The notes beneath the pieces are model-generated. The model made no database searches, was not told the DNA's origin, and saw nothing but the letters and a program-made list of their open reading frames with translations. DNA of 27,272 nucleotides, taken from assembly GCA_934654515.1 (NCBI GenBank), contig CAKUGA010000015.1, positions 1-27,272 of the forward strand. The letters run 5' to 3'. This document shows, one piece after another, positions 13,964 through 21,374 of the stretch. The position numbers and the translations under genes were made by a program. Numbering within the stretch: the stretch's first letter is position 1; every line of letters starts with the position of its first letter. Source of the DNA: an uncultured Collinsella sp. GTDB lineage: Bacteria; Actinomycetota; Coriobacteriia; Coriobacteriales; Coriobacteriaceae.

Positions 13964-16681
13964 ATGGACACCGTCAGCAATTACACCGAAACGCTCGAAA
14001 AGACCGTCCGTGACCTTCTCGAGCGTCAGGATGATCTGATTAGGACGGCCTTTACCGACCAGCTCACCGGACTTGGCAACCGCGGCGGCTTTACCCGTTC
14101 CCTAGAGGAAATCTGGGAGCAGGAACTGCCCGTGACCATGGCGTTTATCGACATCGATAACCTTAAGCACTGCAACGACGTCTTTGGGCATGACGAGGGC
14201 AACCGCTATATCTTGCAGGTAAGTCTCTATCTCAAGCTGTATATGAAGGTGGACGAGGCGGCGTTTCGCATAGGCGGCGACGAGTTTGCCATCCTGTCTA
14301 CGATTGCGACCGAGGACGACCTCGCCGAGCGCCTGGAACACTGCCGAACGGTCCTACTCAAAAACAACGATTCCGAGATGCCTCACTCGTTTAGCTACGG
14401 AGTGTCGCACGCCGACCCCGCCCTGGGTGAAGTCTCCAATCGCATGACACTCGATGCCGACCATCGCATGTACGACTACAAGCTACGCCATGCCATGCAT
14501 CTTGATCGACGCAATATCGCGCAAGTCCACACCGACGACTTCGAAATAAGCGATCGCGTTTTTGACGCCTTTTCGATGCTCAACGAAGGCCGTTATTGCT
14601 TTATCGAGAACTTGGACAAACATCGCACCCTTTGGTCACAAGGCGCCCTGCGCGATCTCGGTCTTCCTTCTGAGCATGTAGACAACTGCCACGATTACTG
14701 GAAAACGCGCGTCCACCCCGATGACCTCGAGGCCTACATCAACGACATCGACCAAATCTATAATGGCTCCAAACACCGCCGCGTCATGCAGTACCGCATG
14801 CGCAATGCCGCGGGCGACTACGTCCTCTGCCGCGCTCGCGGGTTTCGCATCGACGGCGACGGAAATACCCCCTCGCTCTATGTCGGCGAACTTGTTAACC
14901 ACTCACTCGCCGAGACCGTTGACGCCGCCACGGGCCTCGGAACGCAGCGTATGCTGATCAACGCTATCGATGCCTGCCGTCGCGACCGTTGCGAGACGGG
15001 GCTTATAGCGGTCCGCGTTTGTGGCACGGCAAAGTTCAACGAGCTCTACGGGGCCGAGGCTGTCGACAACATGCTCGCCGAATACGCAGGCCGCATGTTA
15101 TCGATCACCCGCGGCAGAAGTCGCGTCTTCCGCTCGCGAAACGCCCAGTTCGTCGTGCTCAGCAACGATCTGGACCACGAGGCATTCGAGCAACTGACCC
15201 ATCATCTTAAAGAGGCCGTTTTCGCTCCTGTTCGAATCGCGAACGACACCATTACCCCCGTCTGTCTTGTCGTCCCGGCCTTTTACGAGCGCTTAATCAA
15301 TCAAGCGACCGCTGTTTTAGGCGAACTCGACCGTCGTCTTCGCGCCGCCGGCGGGCTTGCCCCCAACGACAGCCTCCCCATACCCGAAATTGAGCGTAAA
15401 AGCGCCGTCGCCGAACGCATCGATACGCTCACGGGCCTCTATCGACCCAGCGAGTTTATGCGGCGCGCCAACGCATTTCTGAGGACAGGGCGCGACGGCG
15501 CTTGGTGTATCGCCACCGTCGACATGGGTCATATGCGACTGTTTAACGAATGGCGCGGACAGGCCGAGGGCGACCGCGTGCTCGCCGATGTGGGCACGGT
15601 CCTCAAAGACATCGAGAATGCCGAGATGGGCGTCGCAGGATACTGGGGCCAAGACGACTTTTGCATTCTCATCCCCTTTGAGCACGACACCGTCCATCAA
15701 ATCTATAACCGCGTTCGCGCCGCCGTGGCCAAGCATGATGACGGCGTGGGTTTCTGGCCGTCCATGGGCGTTTGCCCCATCGACCCCAACGAGGAAATCA
15801 CCATCGACGCGCAGGCCAAGGCCATGTTTACCAATCGGCGCGCAAAAAACGACTTTAAGGAGCGTGTCGCCATTTTCCGCCCCGAGGAGTACGAGCGCGA
15901 AACCGCGTTCCACCGCACGCTGACCGAATTCCAGTATGCGTTCTCAAACGGCCGCATTACCTACTACCTGCAGCCCCAGGTCGACATGGAAACTGGCGAG
16001 ATCGTTGGCGCCGAGGCGCTCACGCGCTGGATTGGCAAGGACGGTTCCCTCATTTCGCCTGTAACGTTTATCCCCGCACTCGAGGAAAGCGGCTTTGTAG
16101 TGACGCTCGACAAGTACATTTGGCAGGGCGTCGCCTCGTGGCTGCGCGAGCGCATCGACCGGGGGCTTCGCGTGGTTCCGATCTCGCTCAATGTGTCGCG
16201 CGTGGATATCCTTGCCTGCGACGTTGCCGAACATATGGGAGCACTTGCCGCCCAATACAACCTACCGCCCGAACTCATGCGCATCGAGATCACCAAGACA
16301 GCCTATACGGGAGAATCCGAGGCCGTGGATAAACTGACTGCCGACCTGCACACCCGCGGCTTCTCAACCTATATGGACGACTTTGGCACCGGCCAGTCCA
16401 CGCTCGCGATGCTCAAGAACGTCAACGTCGACGTCATCAAGCTTGACCGCACGTTTGTTCCCGCCGACGGAGATCAAGGCCGCAGCGCGCAAATCATTAC
16501 ATCAATGCTCGATATGGCGCAGTCGCTCCATCTGCCCGTCGTGGTCGAAGGCGTCGAGACAAATGAGCAGGCGAACATGCTACGACAGATGGGCGCCCGC
16601 TACGCTCAGGGCTTCCTCTACTACCGCCCCATGCCGGCGAATGATTTTGAGGCATTGCTCGATGGTGGCAATAACAACTGA
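13964..16681 (+). CDS. GGDEF-PAS-GGDEF-like-GGDEF-like-EAL protein (c-di-GMP metabolism)
   Basis: 905-residue cytoplasmic signalling protein. A short helix (1-28) leads into a GGDEF domain with intact IGGDEF (103-108) and metal ligand Asp63 in FIDID; the RxxD inhibitory site is absent. A PAS-like domain follows (about 195-320, HPDDLEAY, MQYRMRNAAGDYVLCRA). Next are two GGDEF-fold domains with lost motifs: SRNAQF around 391-396 and GQDDF at 562-566. The C-terminal EAL domain is complete: EAL at 684-686, then LNVSR, IEITK, DDFGTGQSTL, VIKLD and VVVEGVET. It should make c-di-GMP, degrade it, or switch between the two on a PAS signal. No membrane segments are seen. The ATG at 13964 has only a weak ribosome site (AGAAAG). 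The shorter paralog follows 127 bases downstream. Confidence 0.92.
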   Translation: MDTVSNYTETLEKTVRDLLERQDDLIRTAFTDQLTGLGNRGGFTRSLEEIWEQELPVTMAFIDIDNLKHCNDVFGHDEGNRYILQVSLYLKLYMKVDEAAFRIGGDEFAILSTIATEDDLAERLEHCRTVLLKNNDSEMPHSFSYGVSHADPALGEVSNRMTLDADHRMYDYKLRHAMHLDRRNIAQVHTDDFEISDRVFDAFSMLNEGRYCFIENLDKHRTLWSQGALRDLGLPSEHVDNCHDYWKTRVHPDDLEAYINDIDQIYNGSKHRRVMQYRMRNAAGDYVLCRARGFRIDGDGNTPSLYVGELVNHSLAETVDAATGLGTQRMLINAIDACRRDRCETGLIAVRVCGTAKFNELYGAEAVDNMLAEYAGRMLSITRGRSRVFRSRNAQFVVLSNDLDHEAFEQLTHHLKEAVFAPVRIANDTITPVCLVVPAFYERLINQATAVLGELDRRLRAAGGLAPNDSLPIPEIERKSAVAERIDTLTGLYRPSEFMRRANAFLRTGRDGAWCIATVDMGHMRLFNEWRGQAEGDRVLADVGTVLKDIENAEMGVAGYWGQDDFCILIPFEHDTVHQIYNRVRAAVAKHDDGVGFWPSMGVCPIDPNEEITIDAQAKAMFTNRRAKNDFKERVAIFRPEEYERETAFHRTLTEFQYAFSNGRITYYLQPQVDMETGEIVGAEALTRWIGKDGSLISPVTFIPALEESGFVVTLDKYIWQGVASWLRERIDRGLRVVPISLNVSRVDILACDVAEHMGALAAQYNLPPELMRIEITKTAYTGESEAVDKLTADLHTRGFSTYMDDFGTGQSTLAMLKNVNVDVIKLDRTFVPADGDQGRSAQIITSMLDMAQSLHLPVVVEGVETNEQANMLRQMGARYAQGFLYYRPMPANDFEALLDGGNNN

Positions 16682-16739
16682 TACGCTCGCGCGCAAAACG
16701 CCACCGCCGAAGGGGGCATTTGTCTCCATTAGCTAACTT

Positions 16740-16770
16740 ATATCCCCAATTCAAACCGAATTGGGGATAT
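16740..16770. promoter_or_regulatory. Perfect 13-bp inverted repeat between the two GGDEF genes
   Basis: ATATCCCCAATTC (16740-16752) and GAATTGGGGATAT (16758-16770) pair perfectly around AAACC. No T-tract follows, and a possible -10 (TATGAT, 16768-16773) overlaps its right end. It could be an operator for the second gene or a weak terminator of the first. Confidence 0.5.
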
Positions 16771-16808
16771 GATACAAACCGTTGTTCTGCCCAAGGAGGT
16801 TATTCATC

Positions 16809-18338
16809 ATGAACGAGTCATACCGCTTGGGCGAGCAATCGATTATTGCCTATCTTCAGCGACTTGCGAATGGTGTCTCGACCGCCGAACTCGATGTTTC
16901 CGCGCTGCCTGCTGAGCTACGCGCCGTTGGTGAGCAACTGCAAAAGACGCATGCCATCCTGCAACAAGAGCGCCAGCTGCTTGAGTGCAACGCCTATATC
17001 GATCCGCTCACCAACTTGGGCAACCGCGGCGGACTCGACCGTCACGTCGAGCAGCTCTGGCGCAAAGGCGACCCCTTCACCTGCGCCTATATTGACATCG
17101 ACCATCTCAAGCATTGCAATGATAGGTTTGGCCACGCCGAAGGCAATCGCTATATTCTGAGCATCTGCCGCACGCTCTCCGAAACCATGGAGCACGATGA
17201 GATGCTGTTCCGCATCGGTGGAGACGAGTTTGTGCTTATCTCGCTCTCCGCAAACGAGACTGAACTCGAGCAGCGCTTGGAGCAGGTACGTGCCGGGCTG
17301 ATCGAGGCGAGCTCAGGTGGCAAGGCGCCCATGATCGCCAGTTTTAGTTTTGGTTGCTCGCACGTCGACCCGCTTGCAGGCGATACGCGTCGCCAGATGA
17401 CGATGGATGCCGATCGCAAAATGTATCGCTATAAGCTTATGCATCGTGTGCAGCAACCGAAAGACAATGACGTGCCACAACACCCAATCGTCGATCGGCT
17501 TCCCTGCAACGACCGGGTGTTCCAAGCGATCTCCATGAGCTCTGAGACGCGCTATCCGTTCATCCTTAACCTCGATACGGGCGAATCGCAATGGTCGGTT
17601 AACGCCGTGCGCGATTTTGACCTGCCCTCCCAGCACCCTTTTAACTCGGTCGATATGTGGCTTGCTCGCGTCCACCCCGAGGACCGCGGCAACGTACGCG
17701 CCGAGCTCGACATGGTGATAAACGGCACGTGGCACTTCCACTACATGCAGTACCGCGTTATGGATGCTACCGGAGCGTACGCGCTTTGCGACTGCACGGG
17801 CTACCGCTTGGACGGCACCGATACCGAGCCTAACATGTACGTGGGCATGATTATCAACCGCAGCTTGGCAGATACGACCGACTCGGTAACGGGTCTGGGC
17901 GATGTCCACGCCCTGGTCAACGCTATCGGAGAGATGCGCCGCGTGCCGCGCGAGGCTGGCTTTATTGCCATTAAGGTCGACGATATCGCCGAGGTCAATG
18001 CCCGCTTTGGATTCGATGCAGGCGACCGCGTGCTCGCCGAAAGCGCCGCCTGCCTCATGGATTGTTCGCGCGGCAAGGGCCGCCTGTTCCGCTCAACAGG
18101 ACCGACATTCGTGGCGCTTTTCGACGACCTTGATCCCGAAGAGACCAACGCGATTGCAGAGGAGATCGAGCGGTTCCTGGGTTCGCCTGTGCTCATCGGA
18201 TCGCTTGAATACCAGCCGCCCATTCGCGTGGCTACGCTTCATCTGGACGCCGTCGACCGACAGCCCGTTTCCATTTTGAATGAACTCAAATCGCTGCTTA
18301 AAGAGGCGCCGCAAATACCGGGCACCAAGCTGGACTAG
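16809..18338 (+). CDS. GGDEF-PAS-GGDEF-like protein (probable diguanylate cyclase)
   Basis: 509-residue cytoplasmic protein. An N-terminal helical part (1-60, with a coiled-coil-like QLQKTHAILQQERQLL) precedes a GGDEF domain with DPLTNLGNRGG, metal ligand in YIDID and intact IGGDEF (136-141); no RxxD inhibitory site is present. A PAS-like domain follows (about 225-350, VHPEDRG, MQYRVMDATGAYALCD), then a degenerate GGDEF fold reading STGPTF where the motif should be. The whole protein matches the first 500 residues of the preceding gene in domain order and many phrases, so the pair is a tandem duplication in which this copy lacks the EAL half. It should synthesise c-di-GMP from GTP. AAGGAGG lies eight bases before the ATG, much stronger than in the first gene. 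Confidence 0.9.
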   Translation: MNESYRLGEQSIIAYLQRLANGVSTAELDVSALPAELRAVGEQLQKTHAILQQERQLLECNAYIDPLTNLGNRGGLDRHVEQLWRKGDPFTCAYIDIDHLKHCNDRFGHAEGNRYILSICRTLSETMEHDEMLFRIGGDEFVLISLSANETELEQRLEQVRAGLIEASSGGKAPMIASFSFGCSHVDPLAGDTRRQMTMDADRKMYRYKLMHRVQQPKDNDVPQHPIVDRLPCNDRVFQAISMSSETRYPFILNLDTGESQWSVNAVRDFDLPSQHPFNSVDMWLARVHPEDRGNVRAELDMVINGTWHFHYMQYRVMDATGAYALCDCTGYRLDGTDTEPNMYVGMIINRSLADTTDSVTGLGDVHALVNAIGEMRRVPREAGFIAIKVDDIAEVNARFGFDAGDRVLAESAACLMDCSRGKGRLFRSTGPTFVALFDDLDPEETNAIAEEIERFLGSPVLIGSLEYQPPIRVATLHLDAVDRQPVSILNELKSLLKEAPQIPGTKLD

Positions 18339-18344
18339 CACCAC

Positions 18345-18385
18345 GGGGTGCGATGTGAAACACAAGCCGTTTCGCATCGCGCCCC
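18345..18385 (+). terminator. Hairpin after the second GGDEF gene
   Basis: Arms 18345-18360 and 18370-18385 pair over 16 positions with two G.U pairs and a 9-nt loop. No U-tract follows, so termination is likely but unproven. Confidence 0.5.
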
Positions 18386-18449
18386 ACGCCATCTGCTCTC
18401 TCGTGCGATAATCCTCCGCAGAAGTCACCAAAAGCAGAGGGAGTTTGTG

Positions 18450-19073
18450 ATGAAGGTTCTTTTGGTCAATGGCAGCCCCAAGGCAAACGGCAACACCGCC
18501 CGCGCGCTCGCCGAGGTCGCCGAGCAATTGCATGCCGAGGGCATCGATACCGAGGTGTTCCAGCTGGGCGCCAAGTCCATTCGCGACTGCATTGGCTGTG
18601 GCCAGTGCGGCAAGCTCGATTGCCGCTGCACCTTTGACGACGACGTGGTGAACGAGCTGATCGCTGCCGCCGAGCAGGCAGATGGCTTTGTCTTTGGCTC
18701 CCCCGTCTACTATGCGCATCCCAGTGGACGCATCCTCTCGGCTCTCGACCGCGCATTCTACGCTGGCAGCAAGGCCTTTACGCACAAGCCGGGCGCCGCT
18801 GTCGCCGTTGCCCGCCGCGGCGGCACGTCGACCACCTTCGATGTACTCAATAAATACTTCACCATCAACCAGATGCCCGTGGTCGCCTCCACCTATTGGA
18901 ACAACGTCTTTGGCGCTACGCCGGGCGAGGCCGCCCAGGACGCCGAGGGCCTTGCTACCATGCGAAACATCGGCAAAAACATGGCCTGGCTCCTGCGTTG
19001 CATCGAGGCAGGCAAGGCTGCCGGCATCGATGCCCCCGAGGCCGATCGCGAGCGCACCAACTTTATCAGGTAG
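18450..19073 (+). CDS. Flavodoxin-fold NAD(P)H-dependent FMN oxidoreductase
   Basis: 207-residue soluble flavoprotein of the NADPH-dependent FMN reductase group. The FMN phosphate loop NGSPKANGNT is at 7-16. A cysteine cluster CIGCGQC (47-53) followed by Cys58 and Cys60 is typical of the iron-sulfur-flavoprotein-like branch and may bind metal or act in thiol redox. GSPVYYAHPSG lines the flavin pocket. The start at 18450 has AGAGGGAG upstream. The next gene starts 11 bases after the stop, so both are likely one transcript. The electron acceptor (quinone, azo or nitro compound, or a thiol partner) cannot be told. Confidence 0.88.
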   Translation: MKVLLVNGSPKANGNTARALAEVAEQLHAEGIDTEVFQLGAKSIRDCIGCGQCGKLDCRCTFDDDVVNELIAAAEQADGFVFGSPVYYAHPSGRILSALDRAFYAGSKAFTHKPGAAVAVARRGGTSTTFDVLNKYFTINQMPVVASTYWNNVFGATPGEAAQDAEGLATMRNIGKNMAWLLRCIEAGKAAGIDAPEADRERTNFIR

Positions 19074-19084
19074 AACGGCGGAAC

Positions 19085-19426
19085 ATGAATATCCAGATTT
19101 TTGGTACCAAAAAGTCCTTCGATACTAAGAAGGCACAGCGTTTCTTCAAAGAGCGCCGCATTAAGGTGCAGTTTATTGACCTTAAGGAAAAGGAGATGAG
19201 CAAGGGCGAGCTCACGAGCGTGATGCAGGCGGTCGGCGGCATCGACAAGCTGCTCAACCCCAAGGCCAAGGACGAGGAGACGCTCGCGCTCATCCAGCAC
19301 CTCACCCCTAGCCAGCGCTTCGACAAGTTGCTCGAAAACCAGCAGGTTCTAGCCGAGCCTATCGTGCGCAACGGCAAAAAGGCCACCGTCGGTTATTGCC
19401 CCGATGTATGGGGAGCCTGGGAGTAG
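19085..19426 (+). CDS. ArsC/Spx-like thioredoxin-fold protein lacking the active-site cysteines
   Basis: 113-residue protein of the ArsC/Spx/YffB family. The N-terminal strand IQIFGTKKS runs into FDTKKAQRFF, where family members have Cys at the Ser11 position (YffB: KNCDT; Spx: CxxC). Here both cysteine positions are Ser11 and Thr14, and the only Cys is Cys105 near the end. The rest fits the family: FIDLKEKEMSKGEL, LLNPKAKDEETLA, LLENQQVLAEPIVRNGKKA and a VGYCPDVW tail. Family roles are arsenate reduction, RNA-polymerase binding (Spx) or unknown thiol chemistry; without the cysteines the enzymatic roles are unlikely. It follows the flavodoxin-fold gene by 11 bases, hinting at a joint redox function. 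Confidence 0.82.
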   Translation: MNIQIFGTKKSFDTKKAQRFFKERRIKVQFIDLKEKEMSKGELTSVMQAVGGIDKLLNPKAKDEETLALIQHLTPSQRFDKLLENQQVLAEPIVRNGKKATVGYCPDVWGAWE

Positions 19427-19512
19427 CCTGTGTTATTTGCCAGCGCGTGGGTATAAGAGCAGGCGTTTGGCATAAGATTCAACTGTAAGCCATGTCTAAC
19501 AAAGGAGGGCAC

Positions 19513-20643
19513 ATGCCCAACAAACCCGTGAAGATCATCATGCTTACCGGATACCTCGGTGCCGGCAAGACCACGCTGCTCAACCACATCCTCGCTAACG
19601 ACGGCGGCATCCGCGCCGCCGTGATCGTCAACGATATCGGCGAGATCAACGTCGACGCCAGCCTCATCGCCGACGGCGGCCTTTCCGAGACCGACGACCT
19701 CATCCCGCTCACCAACGGCTGCATCTGCTGCACGCTTTCGGACGACCTTGCCAACCAGCTGCAGGGCATCGCCGATTCGGGCAAGTTCGACTACATCATC
19801 ATCGAGGCCTCGGGTATCTGCGAGCCTATCCCCATCGCCTACACCATCTCGAGCTTCTGCGACGAGGCCAAGGTGGGCGGCGAGCCCAAGCTCGCGCTCG
19901 ACAACATCGTGGCCGTGGTCGACTGCGCCCGCATGTACGACGAGTTCAACGGCGGTCGCGACCTGCTGGCCGAGGACATCGACGAGGACGACATCGAAAG
20001 CCTGCTCATCCAGCAGATCGAGTTCTGCTCCACGCTGATCCTCAACAAGACCGACACCGTGACGCCCGAGCAGATCGCCGAGCTCAAGGCCATCGTGCGC
20101 AGTCTGCAGAAGGACGCTGTGATTGTCGAGGCTCAAAACGGCGAGGTTCCCATGGAGGAGCTGCTCGACACCGACCGCTTCGACTTTATGCGCGCCTACA
20201 ACTCCGCCGCTTGGATCGAGGCCATGGAGCATCCCGAGGAGCACGACGACCCCGAGGTGCTCGAGTACGACATCGAGACCTTTGTATACTCGCGCCGCAA
20301 GCCGTTTGACCTGCAGAAGTTCACCGATTTTGTTGAGCAGGAGTGGCCCGACGAGGTCATTCGCGTCAAGGGTCCGCTGTGGCAGACCGGCGATCCGGAC
20401 ATGTGCTACATGTTTGAGCAGGCCGGCCACCAGATGCGCCTGATGGAGAACGGTCTGTTTGTCGATTCTGCGCCCGAGGGCGAGAAGCAGAAGATCATCG
20501 ACGAGAACCCCGAGATCATGCAGATTTGGGACGACGAGACGGGCGACCGCATGACGAGCCTGTGCATCATCGGCCGTCACATGGACAAGGATGCGCTCAT
20601 CGCCTCCCTCGATGCCTGCCTGACCGACTGGCACCGCGCCTAG
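19513..20643 (+). CDS. CobW/COG0523-family GTPase (putative metal chaperone)
   Basis: 376-residue G3E GTPase. Walker A GYLGAGKT is at 13-20, the metal-binding CICC at 70-73 (family CxCC), the ESGICEPIP-type segment near IIIEASGICEP, and the base-recognition motif NKTD. A CobW C-terminal domain follows (YSRRKPFDLQKF to the end). Relatives deliver zinc or cobalt to target enzymes or to cobalamin synthesis. The start at 19513 is set by AAAGGAGG just upstream; an in-frame ATG at 19492 lacks a site. No Zur box or cobalamin riboswitch was recognised in the 86-base gap upstream. A hairpin terminator of the repeat family follows. Confidence 0.88.
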   Translation: MPNKPVKIIMLTGYLGAGKTTLLNHILANDGGIRAAVIVNDIGEINVDASLIADGGLSETDDLIPLTNGCICCTLSDDLANQLQGIADSGKFDYIIIEASGICEPIPIAYTISSFCDEAKVGGEPKLALDNIVAVVDCARMYDEFNGGRDLLAEDIDEDDIESLLIQQIEFCSTLILNKTDTVTPEQIAELKAIVRSLQKDAVIVEAQNGEVPMEELLDTDRFDFMRAYNSAAWIEAMEHPEEHDDPEVLEYDIETFVYSRRKPFDLQKFTDFVEQEWPDEVIRVKGPLWQTGDPDMCYMFEQAGHQMRLMENGLFVDSAPEGEKQKIIDENPEIMQIWDDETGDRMTSLCIIGRHMDKDALIASLDACLTDWHRA

Positions 20644-20683
20644 GGTTATCGAGGCAGATTTGTCCGCCCGTCACGCAGCCGCC

Positions 20684-20726
20684 AAACCACCACGAAGGTG
20701 CCTGTCCCCTTCGTGGTGGTTTTTCG
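20684..20726 (+). terminator. Hairpin repeat acting as terminator after the CobW-type gene
   Basis: Perfect 15-bp arms AAACCACCACGAAGG (20684-20698) and CCTTCGTGGTGGTTT (20708-20722) with loop TGCCTGTCC, followed by TTTT. It works as an intrinsic terminator, and its tip (CCTGTCCC) matches the other hairpin repeats of the window. Confidence 0.85.
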
Positions 20727-20745
20727 TTCTGAGCCAAGGAGATTC

Positions 20746-21345
20746 ATGTTCAACATTGTGCTGTATGCGCCCGAGATTCCGGCCAATACGGGCAATATCG
20801 GCCGTACCTGTGTGGTCACCGGCGCCCGCCTGCATCTGGTAGAGCCGCTGGGCTTTTCGCTCGATGACAAGACGGTACGTCGCGCCGGCCTGGGCTACTG
20901 GCAGAATTTGGACGTGACGATCTATGCCGGCTGGGAGGATTTCCTTGCGCGCAACGGTCTCTCCCCCGCCGACGAGCGCCTGCATCTGCTGACCAAAAAG
21001 GCGCGCCGCACCTATGCGCAAAGTACCTACCGCGACGGTGACTTTTTGGTCTTTGGCAGCGAGAGCTCGGGGATTCCCGAGCCACTGCTTGCCGCGGCGC
21101 CCGAACGCTGCGAGCGCATCCCCATGCTGCGCGATTGCGACTCACTCGATAACGCCGAGGTTTGGGGGGCCCACGAGGAGTCGCTCGGGCACACCGAGGA
21201 CAGCCACGAAGCCATCCTGCAGCAGGACATCTGCGGCAACTTCGTCAATCCCGACGATTACCGCATCAGCGCGCTCAACCTCTCCAACAGCGCCGCCATC
21301 GTCCTCTACGAGGCTCTGCGCCAAACAGCCTTCCCAGGAATGTGA
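20746..21345 (+). CDS. trmL: tRNA (cytidine/uridine-2'-O)-methyltransferase, TrmL type, with an internal insertion
   Basis: 199-residue SPOUT methyltransferase. TrmL methylates the 2'-OH of the wobble base 34 of tRNA-Leu isoacceptors using SAM. Motifs of the trefoil knot are present: EIPANTGNIGRTC (10-22), FGSESSGIP (103-111), IPML (125-128) and NLSNSAAIVLYEALRQ (178-193). The usual family length is about 155. Here about 45 residues (129-173), rich in acidic and His residues, separate IPML from the NLSN motif, which are nearly adjacent in E. coli TrmL. The start at 20746 has AAGGAG upstream. The gene ends FPG-Met-stop, and the ATG TGA comes from the hairpin repeat at 21338-21372. Enterobacterial homologs run several residues further. 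Confidence 0.9.
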   Translation: MFNIVLYAPEIPANTGNIGRTCVVTGARLHLVEPLGFSLDDKTVRRAGLGYWQNLDVTIYAGWEDFLARNGLSPADERLHLLTKKARRTYAQSTYRDGDFLVFGSESSGIPEPLLAAAPERCERIPMLRDCDSLDNAEVWGAHEESLGHTEDSHEAILQQDICGNFVNPDDYRISALNLSNSAAIVLYEALRQTAFPGM

Positions 21346-21372
21346 CAAAGGGACTGCCCCTTTGTCACATTC
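21338..21372. repeat. Hairpin repeat overlapping the trmL stop
   Basis: Perfect 15-bp arms GAATGTGACAAAGGG (21338-21352) and CCCTTTGTCACATTC (21358-21372) with a 5-nt loop ACTGC. It holds the last codons of trmL (ATG TGA at 21340-21345) and ends 3 bases before the convergent UvrA-like stop. It may terminate both transcripts, but no long U-tract is present. Confidence 0.8.
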
Positions 21373-21374
21373 GG

